Shown here one piece after another: positions 1 to 8,054 of a DNA stretch of 41,765 nt. The stretch comes from Oscillibacter sp. (GTDB taxonomy: Bacteria > Bacillota > Clostridia > Oscillospirales > Oscillospiraceae): assembly GCA_017937405.1 (NCBI GenBank), contig JAGBDS010000039.1, positions 1-41,765 on the forward strand, in the 5' to 3' direction. Under the pieces are notes generated by a model. That model had not been told where the DNA came from. It saw only the letters and a program-made list of their open reading frames with translations, and searched no databases. Each line of letters starts with the position of its first letter. The stretch's first letter is position 1. The position numbers were made by a program, and so were the translations under genes.

Positions 1-1697
1 ACCTGACGGTGGACAGGGACGGCCGCACCATCACCGTGTCCGATAACGGCATCGGCATGGACAAGGAGGATCTGGAGAACAATCTGGGCGTCATCGCCTC
101 CTCCGGCTCCTTCAAGTTCAAGCAGGAGCTGGGTGACGACGCCAAGGACACCGACGTCATCGGCCAGTTCGGCGTGGGCTTCTACTCCGCCTTCATGGTG
201 GCGGACCACATCACCGTGGTGACGAAGAAGTACGGCAGCGATACCGCCTATATGTGGCAGTCCGCCGGCGCCGACGGCTACACCATCACCGAGTGTGAAA
301 AGGATGCCGTTGGCACGGACATCATCATGCACGTCAAGCCTGACACCGACGACGAGAAATACAGCGAGTTCCTGGAGTCCTGGCGGCTGCAGGAGCTGGT
401 GCGGAAGTACTCCGACTATATTCGCTTCCCCATCCGCATGGAGGTCAGCAAGACCCGGAAGAAGGAGGGCTGCCCCGACGACAAGCCGGAGTATGAGACC
501 TACACCGAGGTCGAGACCTTGAACTCCATGGTGCCCATCTGGCAGCGCCGGAAGTCCAGCGTGAAGCCCGAGGAATACAACAAGTTCTACCGGGACAAGT
601 TCCATGACTACACCGACCCCCAGCGCGTCATCGCCGTGTCCGCTGAGGGCGCCGTCACCTACAAGGCGCTGCTGTTCATCCCCGGCGCCACCCCCTATGA
701 CTACTACACCAAGGAATACGAAAAGGGCCTGCAGCTCTATTCCAACGGCGTGCTCATCATGGACAAGTGCGCCGACCTGCTGCCGGAGCACTTCCGCTTC
801 GTCCGCGGCGTGGTGGACTCTCCCGACCTGAGCCTGAACATCTCCCGGGAGCTGCTGCAGCATGACCGCCAGCTGAAGGTCATCGCCACCAACCTGGAAA
901 AGAAGATCAAGAACGAGCTTCTTAAGATGATGAAGGACGACCGGGAGGGCTACGAGAAATTCTGGAAGAACTTCGGCCGCCAGCTGAAATTCGGCGTGGT
1001 CAGCGAGTACGGCGCCCACAAGGACCTGCTGGGCGACCTGCTGATGTTCTACTCCTCCACGGAGAAGAAGCCCGTCACCCTGAGCGAGTACGTCAGCCGG
1101 ATGAAGGAGGATCAGAAGTATATCTACTACGCCTCCGGCGAGACGCTGGACAAGGTGGACAAGCTGCCCCAGACGGAGATGCTGAAGGACAAGGGCATTG
1201 AGATCCTGTATTTCACCGAGGACATCGATGAGTTCTGCGCCCAGACCATCCGCAGCCAGGACGACAAGGAGCTGCGCTCCATCCTGGACCAGGAGATCGA
1301 GGAAGGCGCCGAGAAGAAGGCCGAGGAGGCCGCCGACAGCCACAAGGCCACCTTCGATTTCGTCAAGGAAGCCCTGGGCGAAAAGGTGAAGGAGGTCAAG
1401 GCCTCCGCCCGCCTGAAGTCCCATCCCGTCTGCCTCACCGCCGGCGAGGGCCTGAGCTTCGAGATGGAGAAGTACTTCCTGTCCGTCCAGCCGGACAGCA
1501 CCATCAAGGCTGACCGTATCCTGGAACTGAACGTGGAGCATCCCGCCTTTGCCGCTCTGGAGACCGCCGTCACCGCCGACCCGGAGAAGGCGAAAAAGTA
1601 CGCCGAGCTGCTGTACGACCAGGCGCTGCTCATCGCGGGCCTGCCCCTGGAGGACCCCTCCGGCTACACCGACCTGGTGTGCGAGCTGATGAAGTAA
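1..1697 (+). CDS. htpG: Chaperone HtpG (Hsp90), 5' end outside window
   Basis: Cytosolic ATP-dependent Hsp90 chaperone dimer. The frame is open from base 3, so the gene enters the window already coding; about 65 N-terminal residues, including the first part of the GHKL ATP-binding fold, are missing. Visible GHKL motifs are DNGIGM near the start and GQFGVGFYSAF about 35 residues later. The middle domain follows, with the family motif DLSLNISRELLQ near 825-855, and the C-terminal dimerisation domain runs to a TAA at 1695. The acidic, lysine-rich stretch around 1290-1340 (EIEEGAEKKAEEAA) is an expected low-complexity linker. A strong terminator follows within 10 bp. The identification rests on full-length similarity to a very conserved family and is secure; the true start cannot be seen. 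Confidence 0.97.
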   Translation, partial: LTVDRDGRTITVSDNGIGMDKEDLENNLGVIASSGSFKFKQELGDDAKDTDVIGQFGVGFYSAFMVADHITVVTKKYGSDTAYMWQSAGADGYTITECEKDAVGTDIIMHVKPDTDDEKYSEFLESWRLQELVRKYSDYIRFPIRMEVSKTRKKEGCPDDKPEYETYTEVETLNSMVPIWQRRKSSVKPEEYNKFYRDKFHDYTDPQRVIAVSAEGAVTYKALLFIPGATPYDYYTKEYEKGLQLYSNGVLIMDKCADLLPEHFRFVRGVVDSPDLSLNISRELLQHDRQLKVIATNLEKKIKNELLKMMKDDREGYEKFWKNFGRQLKFGVVSEYGAHKDLLGDLLMFYSSTEKKPVTLSEYVSRMKEDQKYIYYASGETLDKVDKLPQTEMLKDKGIEILYFTEDIDEFCAQTIRSQDDKELRSILDQEIEEGAEKKAEEAADSHKATFDFVKEALGEKVKEVKASARLKSHPVCLTAGEGLSFEMEKYFLSVQPDSTIKADRILELNVEHPAFAALETAVTADPEKAKKYAELLYDQALLIAGLPLEDPSGYTDLVCELMK

Positions 1698-1705
1698 TCG
1701 CAAAT

Positions 1706-1742
1706 AAAAATGCTGTGCCGAACCCCGGCACAGCATTTTTTA
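1706..1742. terminator. Bidirectional intrinsic terminator between htpG and the NifU-like gene
   Basis: Perfect 15-bp stem (AAAAATGCTGTGCCG at 1706-1720, complement at 1726-1740) with a 5-base loop. The A-tract and T-tract on the two sides let it serve both convergent genes. Confidence 0.92.
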
Positions 1743-1750
1743 TGTTCTTC

Positions 1751-2044
1751 TTACAGGTGATGGTCCCGCAGGAGCCGCTTCGCCTGCTCCCACAGCTCGT
1801 CGCTGACGGTCTGGATGACCGCCACCTTTTTCACCAGCTCCGGCAGGGCCTTCACCAGCTCCGCCTCCACCAGCGTCTCGTTGGTCAGGTCGGCGGAGGG
1901 GCACCCCGCGCACTGGCCCAGCAGCTTCACGTACAGCACGCCGTCCTCCAGACGGTCCACCTGAATCTCCCCGCCGTGGGCCCGCAGGGCCGGGCGGACC
2001 TTTTCGTCCAGCACTTCCTCAATGCGCTTCAAATCCTCATTCAT
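1751..2044 (-). CDS. NifU-like C-terminal domain Fe-S scaffold protein
   Basis: A 97-residue protein made only of the NifU C-terminal (Nfu-type) domain, which in characterised relatives binds a labile [4Fe-4S] cluster and passes it to apoproteins. The diagnostic CxxC is present as GQCAGCPSA in mid-protein, preceded by the typical LRAHGGEIQV segment. The ATG at 2044 is chosen because AAGGAGG sits 10 bases upstream and the family starts here; the frame extends further upstream only inside the neighbouring ATPase gene. It overlaps the 3' end of that ATPase gene by 8 bp, so the two are translationally coupled. Whether it serves the ATPase/VWA proteins or general Fe-S assembly cannot be told from sequence. 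Confidence 0.9.
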   Translation of the reverse strand: MNEDLKRIEEVLDEKVRPALRAHGGEIQVDRLEDGVLYVKLLGQCAGCPSADLTNETLVEAELVKALPELVKKVAVIQTVSDELWEQAKRLLRDHHL

Positions 2045-3572
2045 GGGCGTTTTCCTCCTTGATTGCCGCTCTGGCGGCGGCAATTTCCTCCCGGATACGG
2101 CGCCGGGTGTCATCAAACAGCAGTTCCTTGTTGTGCCGGAAGTAGGCGTCACAGCCGAAGTTCTCCACGAACCAGCTGGTGTCGTACCCCGCCGTGACCT
2201 CCGTCACGAACAGCACCAGCTCCTGGTCCTGGCCGAAGGTCTGCTCCAGGAAGCGGAAGGTGTTGTCGAACATGGCGCCGGTGTCCGCGCCCAGGGTCTT
2301 CCGCTTCTCCACCTCTCCGCCGAACCAGCTCCGGACGGCCTCCATGGCCTCCGCCGGGGCGGCGATGTCCTCTTTTGCCAGCCGCTGGCGGTAGTCCTCC
2401 AGCGTGTTGACTTCCCACATTCCCAGGTCCCGGGCCTCCTTTTCCAGGCTCCCGGCCTCCTTCGCCTGCCGCAGCTTCTCCTGCCGCCGCCAGATGAGCT
2501 GGCCCAGCACCGCCTGGGGCTCCGCCCCATCCGCGGTCTTGGACTTAAAGTCCAGCAGGGCACCGTGGAGAGCGGTGGTCAATTCGTCCTGCCGCCGGAC
2601 AGCCCTCGCCGCCTCGGATAGGCGGGAGAGCAGCAGGCCCATGACGGACAGCTTCTCGTCAAAAGGCGCCTCCCGCAGCTCCAGCATGGTGATGTTCTGC
2701 CACTGGCCCCGCACGATGTCGTCCACATGGTAGGTCCGCTGGTACTTGTAGTAGAGTTCCAGGTAGTTGGCAAAATCCTTGGCGATGCGGGGCAGCTGGA
2801 TGTACTGCCCCACCACCTCCCGGTCCACCCGGAGGCCCAGCTTTTCATAGGCAATAATGAGCTCGGACAAATCCTCCCAGCCACGGGCGGTGGCAAACTG
2901 CAGGCCGTCCACGGTGGTCTCAATGCGGTAGAAGTTGTCCTTCTTGATGTCGAGGTACGAGATGACGGCGCCATGGATGCCCTTTCGCCGGGCGTATTCC
3001 TTCCAGACGGCGAAGTCCTCCGTCACATCCATCCGCTTCACCCGGTCCAGGGTCACCACATCGAAGTCCCGGACAGACTTGTTGTACTCCGGCGGATTGC
3101 CCGCCGCCACGATAAGCCAGCCCTCCGGCAGCTTCTGATTGCCGAAGGTCTTGCACTGCAAAAATTGCAGCATCATGGGGGCCAGCGTCTCACTGACGCA
3201 GTTGATCTCGTCCAGGAAGAGGATGCCCTCTTTTAAGCCCGTCCGCTCCATGAGCTGGTAAACGGAGGCCAGGATCTCGCTCATGGTGTACTCCGTGATG
3301 GAGTATTCCTGCCCGCCGTAGGTGCGCTTTTCGATGAAGGGCAGGCCGATGGCGCTCTGGCGGGTGTGGTGGGTGATGGTGTAGGCCACCAGGCCCACGC
3401 CCTCCTCCGCCGCGATCTGCTCCATGATCTGGGTCTTGCCGATGCCCGGAGGGCCCATCAGCAGCACGGGCCGCTGGCGGATGGCGGGGATGAGGTAATT
3501 CCCCAGCTCGTCCTTGGTCAGATACGCCTTCAAGGTGTTGGCGATCTCCTGTTTTGCCTGTTTGATGTTCAT
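2037..3572 (-). CDS. MoxR-like AAA+ ATPase, partner of the VWA protein
   Basis: A 511-residue AAA+ ATPase. Walker A is GPPGIGKT at residues 40-47, Walker B ILFLDEIN at about 117-124, and an asparagine sensor-1 stretch (VAAGNPPE) follows about 30 residues later. MoxR-family ATPases commonly pair with von Willebrand factor A proteins and act as chaperone-like or metal-insertion machines. The gene lies 17 bp downstream of a VWA gene, which is the classical arrangement. The C-terminal 200 residues are charged and helical with no recognised domain; this is longer than minimal MoxR proteins (about 320 residues). The stop overlaps the NifU-like start. Its precise client is unknown. Confidence 0.88.
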   Translation of the reverse strand: MNIKQAKQEIANTLKAYLTKDELGNYLIPAIRQRPVLLMGPPGIGKTQIMEQIAAEEGVGLVAYTITHHTRQSAIGLPFIEKRTYGGQEYSITEYTMSEILASVYQLMERTGLKEGILFLDEINCVSETLAPMMLQFLQCKTFGNQKLPEGWLIVAAGNPPEYNKSVRDFDVVTLDRVKRMDVTEDFAVWKEYARRKGIHGAVISYLDIKKDNFYRIETTVDGLQFATARGWEDLSELIIAYEKLGLRVDREVVGQYIQLPRIAKDFANYLELYYKYQRTYHVDDIVRGQWQNITMLELREAPFDEKLSVMGLLLSRLSEAARAVRRQDELTTALHGALLDFKSKTADGAEPQAVLGQLIWRRQEKLRQAKEAGSLEKEARDLGMWEVNTLEDYRQRLAKEDIAAPAEAMEAVRSWFGGEVEKRKTLGADTGAMFDNTFRFLEQTFGQDQELVLFVTEVTAGYDTSWFVENFGCDAYFRHNKELLFDDTRRRIREEIAAARAAIKEENAHE

Positions 3573-3589
3573 AGTGTCTGATTCCTCCG

Positions 3590-4954
3590 TTACAGCTGGG
3601 GCAGCTCGTCCCAGTCGATCATGTCAGGGTATTCCTCGGCGGCCTCGTGCTTGGCCTTTTCCAGCCCCGGCAGGTCCAGCACCAGCCGGATAGCCCAGGG
3701 CGGTATTTTCACCGTCATGGGCGGCTCCTCCAACAGCACGAAAGCCGTCTCGTAGGGCGGGCGCTTCTTGGGATAAACGCCCATGCCGTCGGTGAAGTAC
3801 ACCAACCCCCGGAGGCTAGTAAATGCCCCCTCCTTCTGCAGCCGGGCGACGTGCTCAAACACCGGACGGAAATCCGTGGCGCTGCCGCCGACAAGCTGGA
3901 AGTGGTCCATATACCGCTTTAAATCCTCCAAATCGTGGATGGCGGTGTCGGACCGCACCTGGTCGTCGCACTGGAGGATGCGGATATTCACCTTCCGGGT
4001 GAAGGTCTCGGTGCTGCGCAGGATGGCGTAGGTGCAGGCCAGAAACTGCCGCACCAGCTCGCCGGAGGTGGACATGGAGGTATCCACGGCGATGACGAAA
4101 TCCTCGATGCGCTTTTCCTCCCGGGTCTCCGTGGGCTCCACCAGGGGCATATTGCCGTAGAGCCGCAGGCCGTAGGAGTAAAAGCCGTAGTCAAAGGCGT
4201 CGCCGTCCACGCCCAGCACCTCCCGGGGCACGGCAAACCGCCGCAGGAAGGCCCGGTAGTCCACATCGTCCCGGTTGGCGACCTGAATTTGCTCCAAGAC
4301 TGCCTCACCGCCGGTGGCCTGACCCGCCAGCACCGTCTCCATGCCGGTCTGGGTCTTTTCCGACAGGTCCTTCCACTTCTCGTCCTGCTGCTGGCTCTGC
4401 TGTTGGTCGTCCTGCTTCTCCGGGTCCCAGAGGCCGTGGTCGTCCTCCAGAAACCGCCGCTGGAGCTGGGCCACCTCATACTCCGGCAAGCTCAGCCGCA
4501 GCAGGCGGCGGTAGATGCCCTCAGCGGTGAGCACCGGCATATCCTGGCGGCACTCACCGTAGAATTTCCGCTTGGCGGGCACGCTGCCGCCATCCAAGCA
4601 GGAATAGTTCAGCCCGTCCAGAATGCTCTCCACCGCCACGTCGCAGGCCAGGTCCCACAGCTCCGGCACCTTGCCCCGCTTCTTCGCCAGATGGCGGAGC
4701 ATACAGTGGAGGATGACATGGAGGTACGCCCGATTGGTGTACACCCGGCTCCGGAGATACCGCTCCGCCAGATAAGCGCCGTCGTAGTACAGCGTTTCGC
4801 CGTTGGTGGCGATGGACAGCGTCATCCCCCCGCCGGGCTGGAAGTCCAGGACGCACAGCGCCACGTCCAGATAGGGCAGGTTCATATACAGTTCATTCCG
4901 GGCGGCCAGCAAAATCTCCCGCCCGATTTTTGTAAAATCCTTCTGTTCGTCCAT
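3590..4954 (-). CDS. VWA domain protein with degenerate metallopeptidase-like N-terminus (DUF2201-like)
   Basis: A 454-residue cytosolic protein. The N-terminal region (about residues 10-170) resembles the DUF2201/VWA-like metallopeptidase domain: it carries HVILHCMLRH where an HExxH zinc site would be, but the catalytic Glu is Val. A Q/D/E-rich linker (about 180-200) follows, then a C-terminal VWA fold whose metal-ion-dependent adhesion site starts DTSMS at about 291-295, with a later GGSATDF segment. Start choice: a GTG at 4963 abuts the upstream stop codon, but the ATG at 4954 is preferred, with a purine-rich GAGTGAGG just upstream. Together with the AAA+ ATPase it forms a MoxR/VWA pair. 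The function is unknown; the lost Glu argues against protease activity. Confidence 0.85.
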   Translation of the reverse strand: MDEQKDFTKIGREILLAARNELYMNLPYLDVALCVLDFQPGGGMTLSIATNGETLYYDGAYLAERYLRSRVYTNRAYLHVILHCMLRHLAKKRGKVPELWDLACDVAVESILDGLNYSCLDGGSVPAKRKFYGECRQDMPVLTAEGIYRRLLRLSLPEYEVAQLQRRFLEDDHGLWDPEKQDDQQQSQQQDEKWKDLSEKTQTGMETVLAGQATGGEAVLEQIQVANRDDVDYRAFLRRFAVPREVLGVDGDAFDYGFYSYGLRLYGNMPLVEPTETREEKRIEDFVIAVDTSMSTSGELVRQFLACTYAILRSTETFTRKVNIRILQCDDQVRSDTAIHDLEDLKRYMDHFQLVGGSATDFRPVFEHVARLQKEGAFTSLRGLVYFTDGMGVYPKKRPPYETAFVLLEEPPMTVKIPPWAIRLVLDLPGLEKAKHEAAEEYPDMIDWDELPQL

Positions 4955-4963
4955 ACGCCTCAC

Positions 4964-5938
4964 TCAAAGGTCAAAGCTCTTGTCCACCCCGGAGGGGAAC
5001 CTTCTGTGCTGTTCTTCGAGCAACAACGCCAATGCCTCCGGGCAGTCTTGTTCCCGTGCCACTTCGCAGAGGACCGCCAAATCTCCCCGGCTCCAGTCCA
5101 GACGGCACAGCAGGAACCGCAGACCCGACCTGTCCCGCCGCTCCAGCAGCCACCGCCCGGCGTCCAGAGGGCGCTGCCGCAGATATGCCAGATAGGCCGC
5201 CTCTGCCTGGTCCGTCAGCTCCACGGGATACCGTAGCCGCCACCAGGCCAGCCGCAGGGCGCAGTCCCCGTCGTGCTCCATGCCCAGCATGGGCCGCCAC
5301 AGGTCGTCGTAGGCCTTGAAACTCAGCTGCTTGCGGTAAAAGCAGTGGTGGTAGCCGTAGCCCGCGCCATAGATGTTGTAATCGAAGTGGTGGGCGGGGC
5401 AGTTCTCCTCGTAGACTTCCACATACTCCGGGAAGATCAGCCGGGCTGTCTGCCCGTTCGCCCAGGTCAGGGTCATGTCCAGCTCCCGGGAAAGCTCCTC
5501 CGCAAGATAGGCCATCAGCTCCCCCTCCTGCCCGGTGCAGGCAATGTGGAAGGTGTCCATCGCCCGGCAGTTCATCAGGGCCCCGCCGCCCCAATAGCGG
5601 ACGGTGTCCCGCAGCCGCAGGGTCTTCAGGGTCCGGCAGTTGAAAAAGCCATAATCCCCTACCCGTTCCAGGTTGTCCGGCAAAGTCAGGTTCGTTAATG
5701 CGCCGTTGTCCCACTCCTCGCCGCTGGCGGGGCCGCAAGTCACCAGGACCTCCTCCCCCTCCGGCATGGGCCGTCCCGGCGTCAGGGCATGGTGGCCCAG
5801 GGCCGTCACCGGCAGGCCGAACAGGGTGTCCGGCAGGACCGCCTTTTCGTCGCAGGTGGCCGCCCAAAGGATGGCAACGCCCGCCGCCTCCCGGCGGATG
5901 ACCAGTTTCCAGTTGTTGACGCCGCTAACATGCTCCAA
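4964..5938 (-). CDS. Leucine-rich-repeat-like (BspA/LRR_5 type) protein of unknown function
   Basis: A 324-residue protein and first gene of the minus-strand ATPase/VWA operon. Residues of about 35-140 contain BspA-like LRR_5 repeat signatures (LPDTLFGLPVTALGHHAL, then LTLPDNLERVGDYGFFNC and LKTLRLRDTVRYWGGGAL). The C-terminal half is rich in Trp, Tyr, Leu and Arg and shows no domain I recognise. There is no signal peptide, so unlike surface BspA proteins it is probably cytosolic and mediates protein contacts. The only reasonable start is a TTG at 5938, supported by GGGAGG with 9-base spacing. The stop codon directly abuts the next gene, so co-translation is expected. Confidence 0.7.
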   Translation of the reverse strand: MEHVSGVNNWKLVIRREAAGVAILWAATCDEKAVLPDTLFGLPVTALGHHALTPGRPMPEGEEVLVTCGPASGEEWDNGALTNLTLPDNLERVGDYGFFNCRTLKTLRLRDTVRYWGGGALMNCRAMDTFHIACTGQEGELMAYLAEELSRELDMTLTWANGQTARLIFPEYVEVYEENCPAHHFDYNIYGAGYGYHHCFYRKQLSFKAYDDLWRPMLGMEHDGDCALRLAWWRLRYPVELTDQAEAAYLAYLRQRPLDAGRWLLERRDRSGLRFLLCRLDWSRGDLAVLCEVAREQDCPEALALLLEEQHRRFPSGVDKSFDL

Positions 5939-5971
5939 GGGCCATAGCCTCCCATTTTCATCTGATTTTGT

Positions 5972-5999
5972 AGTATATCACAATTTCCGCCCGTTTCAT
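5972..5999 (-). promoter_or_regulatory. Probable sigma-A promoter of the LRR-VWA-MoxR-NifU operon
   Basis: On the minus strand the sequence reads ATGAAA, 16 bases, TATACT. The -10 is strong and the -35 weak. It sits about 35 bp upstream of the TTG start and is divergent from the GntR promoter. Confidence 0.5.
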
Positions 6000-6036
6000 A
6001 GTGGCAGGCTAGAAAAAGAAAATCTGAAATTTCCTA

Positions 6037-6064
6037 TTGACATTCTGTGCATACTGTATATACT
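6037..6064 (+). promoter_or_regulatory. Sigma-A promoter of the GntR-ABC operon
   Basis: TTGACA at 6037-6042, 16-base spacer, TATACT at 6059-6064. This is a near-consensus promoter ending about 30 bp before the regulator's start codon. Confidence 0.85.
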
Positions 6065-6078
6065 GTACATGTACAGTA
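6061..6078. promoter_or_regulatory. 18-bp palindromic operator, likely for the GntR/YtrA regulator
   Basis: TACTGTACATGTACAGTA is a perfect 18-bp palindrome overlapping the -10 and start-site region. YtrA-subfamily GntR regulators typically bind such sites next to their own gene, so autorepression of the operon is inferred. Confidence 0.8.
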
Positions 6079-6094
6079 CGAACGGAGGAATTCC

Positions 6095-6472
6095 ATGGAG
6101 CTCATTATCCGAAATACCTCAGGCCAGCCCATCTACGACCAGATCAGCTCCCAGCTCAAGGCCCAGATCATCGCCGGGACGCTGCAGCCGGGAGAGGCGC
6201 TGCCCTCCATCCGGGCGCTGGCAAAGGACCTGAAAATTTCCGTCATCACCACAAAGCGGGCCTATGACGAGCTGGAGGCCGAGGGGTTCGTCACCACCGT
6301 GGCGGGCAAGGGCTGCTTCGTGGCGGAGAAAAACCTCGACCTCATCCGGGAGCAGCAGCTCAAGACCCTGGAGGACCACCTGTCCGCCGCCGTGGAGCTG
6401 TCAAAAAGCTGCGGCGTCGGCCCTGAGGAGCTGCAAGATATGCTCCGCATCCTGTTGGAGGAGGAATCCTGA
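6095..6472 (+). CDS. GntR family (YtrA subfamily) transcriptional regulator
   Basis: A 125-residue regulator. The N-terminal winged helix-turn-helix contains QPGEALPSIRALAKDL and TTKRAYDELEAEGFV, the GntR DNA-binding signature. It is followed by only about 50 residues of helical tail, the hallmark of the small YtrA subfamily, which usually controls an adjacent ABC exporter. The ATG at 6095 has GGAGG 7 bases upstream; an in-frame upstream ATG at 6047 lies inside the promoter and is rejected. The stop overlaps the next start (ATGA), so regulator and ATPase are translationally coupled. The effector is unknown; relatives often respond to cell-envelope stress or antimicrobial compounds. Confidence 0.93.
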   Translation: MELIIRNTSGQPIYDQISSQLKAQIIAGTLQPGEALPSIRALAKDLKISVITTKRAYDELEAEGFVTTVAGKGCFVAEKNLDLIREQQLKTLEDHLSAAVELSKSCGVGPEELQDMLRILLEEES

Positions 6473-7326
6473 TGAACGCCATTGAACTTTCCCATATCAA
6501 TAAATCCTTCGGCGACTTCGCCATCCGAGACCTGAACCTGACAGTGCCCAGCGGCACCATCTGCGGCCTGGTGGGTGAAAACGGCGCCGGTAAATCCACC
6601 ACCATCCGCCTCCTGATGGGCGTCCTGCGGCCTGACAGCGGCACGGCCGCCGTGCTGGGCACGGACGCCTCCTCCCCGGAGTTCCGGGAGGTAAAGGAGG
6701 ACGTGGGCGTGGTACTGGACGAGGCCTATTTCCCCGAATCCCTGAACGCCATGCAGGTGGGGAAGATCATGGCGGCCACCTACCGCCGGTGGAACCAAAA
6801 GCTGTACGACAGCTATCTGAAACGCTTTGACCTGCCTCCCAGCAAGCAGTTCAAGGACTTCTCCCGCGGTATGCGAATGAAGCTGGCAATCGCCGTGGCG
6901 CTCAGCCACCAGCCGAAGCTGCTGGTGCTGGACGAGGCCACCGCCGGGCTGGACCCCATCGTCCGGGACGAGGTGCTGGACATTTTCAACGAGTTCACCC
7001 GGGAGGAGGACCACTCCATCCTCATCTCCTCCCATATTTTAAGCGACCTGGAAAAGCTCTGCGACTACATCGCCTTCATCCACAAGGGCGATCTGCTGTT
7101 CTGCGAGGAGAAGGACCGGCTGCTGGAGCAATACGGCATCTTTGAGGATTCCAGGGAAAACCTGGACTGCCTGCAGCCGGAGGCCATCGTGGCCCGGGAG
7201 GAAAACCGCTACGGCGGCGTCCGGGCGCTGGTAAAGCGGGACCTGGCCCCCGCCGGGTTCCAATTGGAGAAGCCTACCGTGGAGGACATTGTTCTGTTTC
7301 TGGTGAAAGGAGCGAAGAACAGATGA
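6472..7326 (+). CDS. ABC transporter ATP-binding protein
   Basis: A 284-residue nucleotide-binding subunit of a two-gene ABC-2 type exporter. Walker A is GENGAGKST at 35-43, the signature is a variant FSRGMRMKLAIA, and Walker B/D-loop reads LLVLDEATAGLDP. The signature differs from LSGGQ in having SRGM, which is common in YtrB/bacteriocin-immunity-like exporters. About 70 C-terminal residues beyond the core are typical of this class. It overlaps the regulator gene upstream by 1 bp (ATGA) and the permease gene downstream by 4 bp, so all three are one unit under the GntR operator. Substrate unknown; export of a peptide, drug or envelope component is the usual role. Confidence 0.93.
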   Translation: MNAIELSHINKSFGDFAIRDLNLTVPSGTICGLVGENGAGKSTTIRLLMGVLRPDSGTAAVLGTDASSPEFREVKEDVGVVLDEAYFPESLNAMQVGKIMAATYRRWNQKLYDSYLKRFDLPPSKQFKDFSRGMRMKLAIAVALSHQPKLLVLDEATAGLDPIVRDEVLDIFNEFTREEDHSILISSHILSDLEKLCDYIAFIHKGDLLFCEEKDRLLEQYGIFEDSRENLDCLQPEAIVAREENRYGGVRALVKRDLAPAGFQLEKPTVEDIVLFLVKGAKNR

Positions 7327-7931
7327 AAGCCCTCATTTTAAAGGATACCTATGTGATCTGGCGGCAGATGAAATACTTTCTGGTGATGCTCCTGCTGTTT
7401 TGCGCCCTGCCTAATGGGTTCAACAACGCTTTCGCCGTGGTCTACGCCTCCATGCTGCCCTACACCGCCCTGGCCTACGACGAGCGGAGCAAATGGGACC
7501 AGCTGGCCGCCATGATGCCCTATTCCACCCGGGACATCGTGCTGGGCAAGTACGTGTTCGGCTGGCTGTGCATCGGCGGTGCGGCGGTGCTGTCCGGCCT
7601 GCTGCAGGCGGCCCTCTCCCTGGTGATCGACCGGGCGTTTCTCCCCGGCGTCATGGCTCTGTCCGTCCTGGGCGCCGTCTGCATCGTGGCTATCTCTCTG
7701 CCCCTGATGTTCTGCCTCGGCGTGGAGAGGGGACGGCTGGGTATGTTCCTCGTCATTTTCCTCATCTGCGGCGGCGCTGGAGCCATTGCCTCCATAGCCG
7801 AGGCCATGAGCAGCGGAACACCCTTCGCTTTCCAGGGCCCCATCCTGGCTGTCCTGCTGATCACCGCCGTGGTGCTGACTGCTATATCCGTCCCCCTGTC
7901 CATGCGGTTTTACACCAAGCGGCAGGGCTGA
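7323..7931 (+). CDS. ABC-2 type permease subunit
   Basis: A 202-residue integral membrane protein with about five or six hydrophobic segments (for example near residues 15-40, 75-100, 105-130, 138-160 and 172-195). It begins MKALILKDTYVIWRQMKY, a typical amphipathic start of ABC2_membrane_5-type permeases, and contains the YDERSKWDQLAAMMPYSTRD segment characteristic of these small permeases. It is too small for duplicated permeases and probably homodimerises with two ATPase subunits. It overlaps the ATPase gene and ends 17 bp before a strong terminator. Confidence 0.88.
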   Translation: MKALILKDTYVIWRQMKYFLVMLLLFCALPNGFNNAFAVVYASMLPYTALAYDERSKWDQLAAMMPYSTRDIVLGKYVFGWLCIGGAAVLSGLLQAALSLVIDRAFLPGVMALSVLGAVCIVAISLPLMFCLGVERGRLGMFLVIFLICGGAGAIASIAEAMSSGTPFAFQGPILAVLLITAVVLTAISVPLSMRFYTKRQG

Positions 7932-7948
7932 ACATCCTGAACATTTTG

Positions 7949-7979
7949 AAAGTCCCGCCAACATCGGCGGGACTTTTTT
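7949..7979 (+). terminator. Intrinsic terminator of the GntR-ABC operon
   Basis: An 11-bp stem (AAAGTCCCGCC and complement) with a 6-base loop, followed by a T-tract. Confidence 0.92.
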
Positions 7980-7989
7980 GCGTAAAATC

Positions 7990-8018
7990 TGGACGAGGCG
8001 GGCCCTTCATGGTATCAT
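7990..8018 (+). promoter_or_regulatory. Candidate promoter of the HerA-like gene
   Basis: TGGACG, 17-base spacer, TATCAT, about 37 bp before the start codon. The -35 matches 4 of 6 consensus bases. Confidence 0.45.
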
Positions 8019-8054
8019 GGCCTTGAAAACTCAGAAAACACGGGAGGATACCAT

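Noticed and set aside
2037..5938. MoxR/VWA/LRR operon as a defence or ternary (TerY-like) stress system
   Set aside because: No phosphatase, kinase or Ter-domain gene is present, and the gene order fits the broader MoxR/VWA class.
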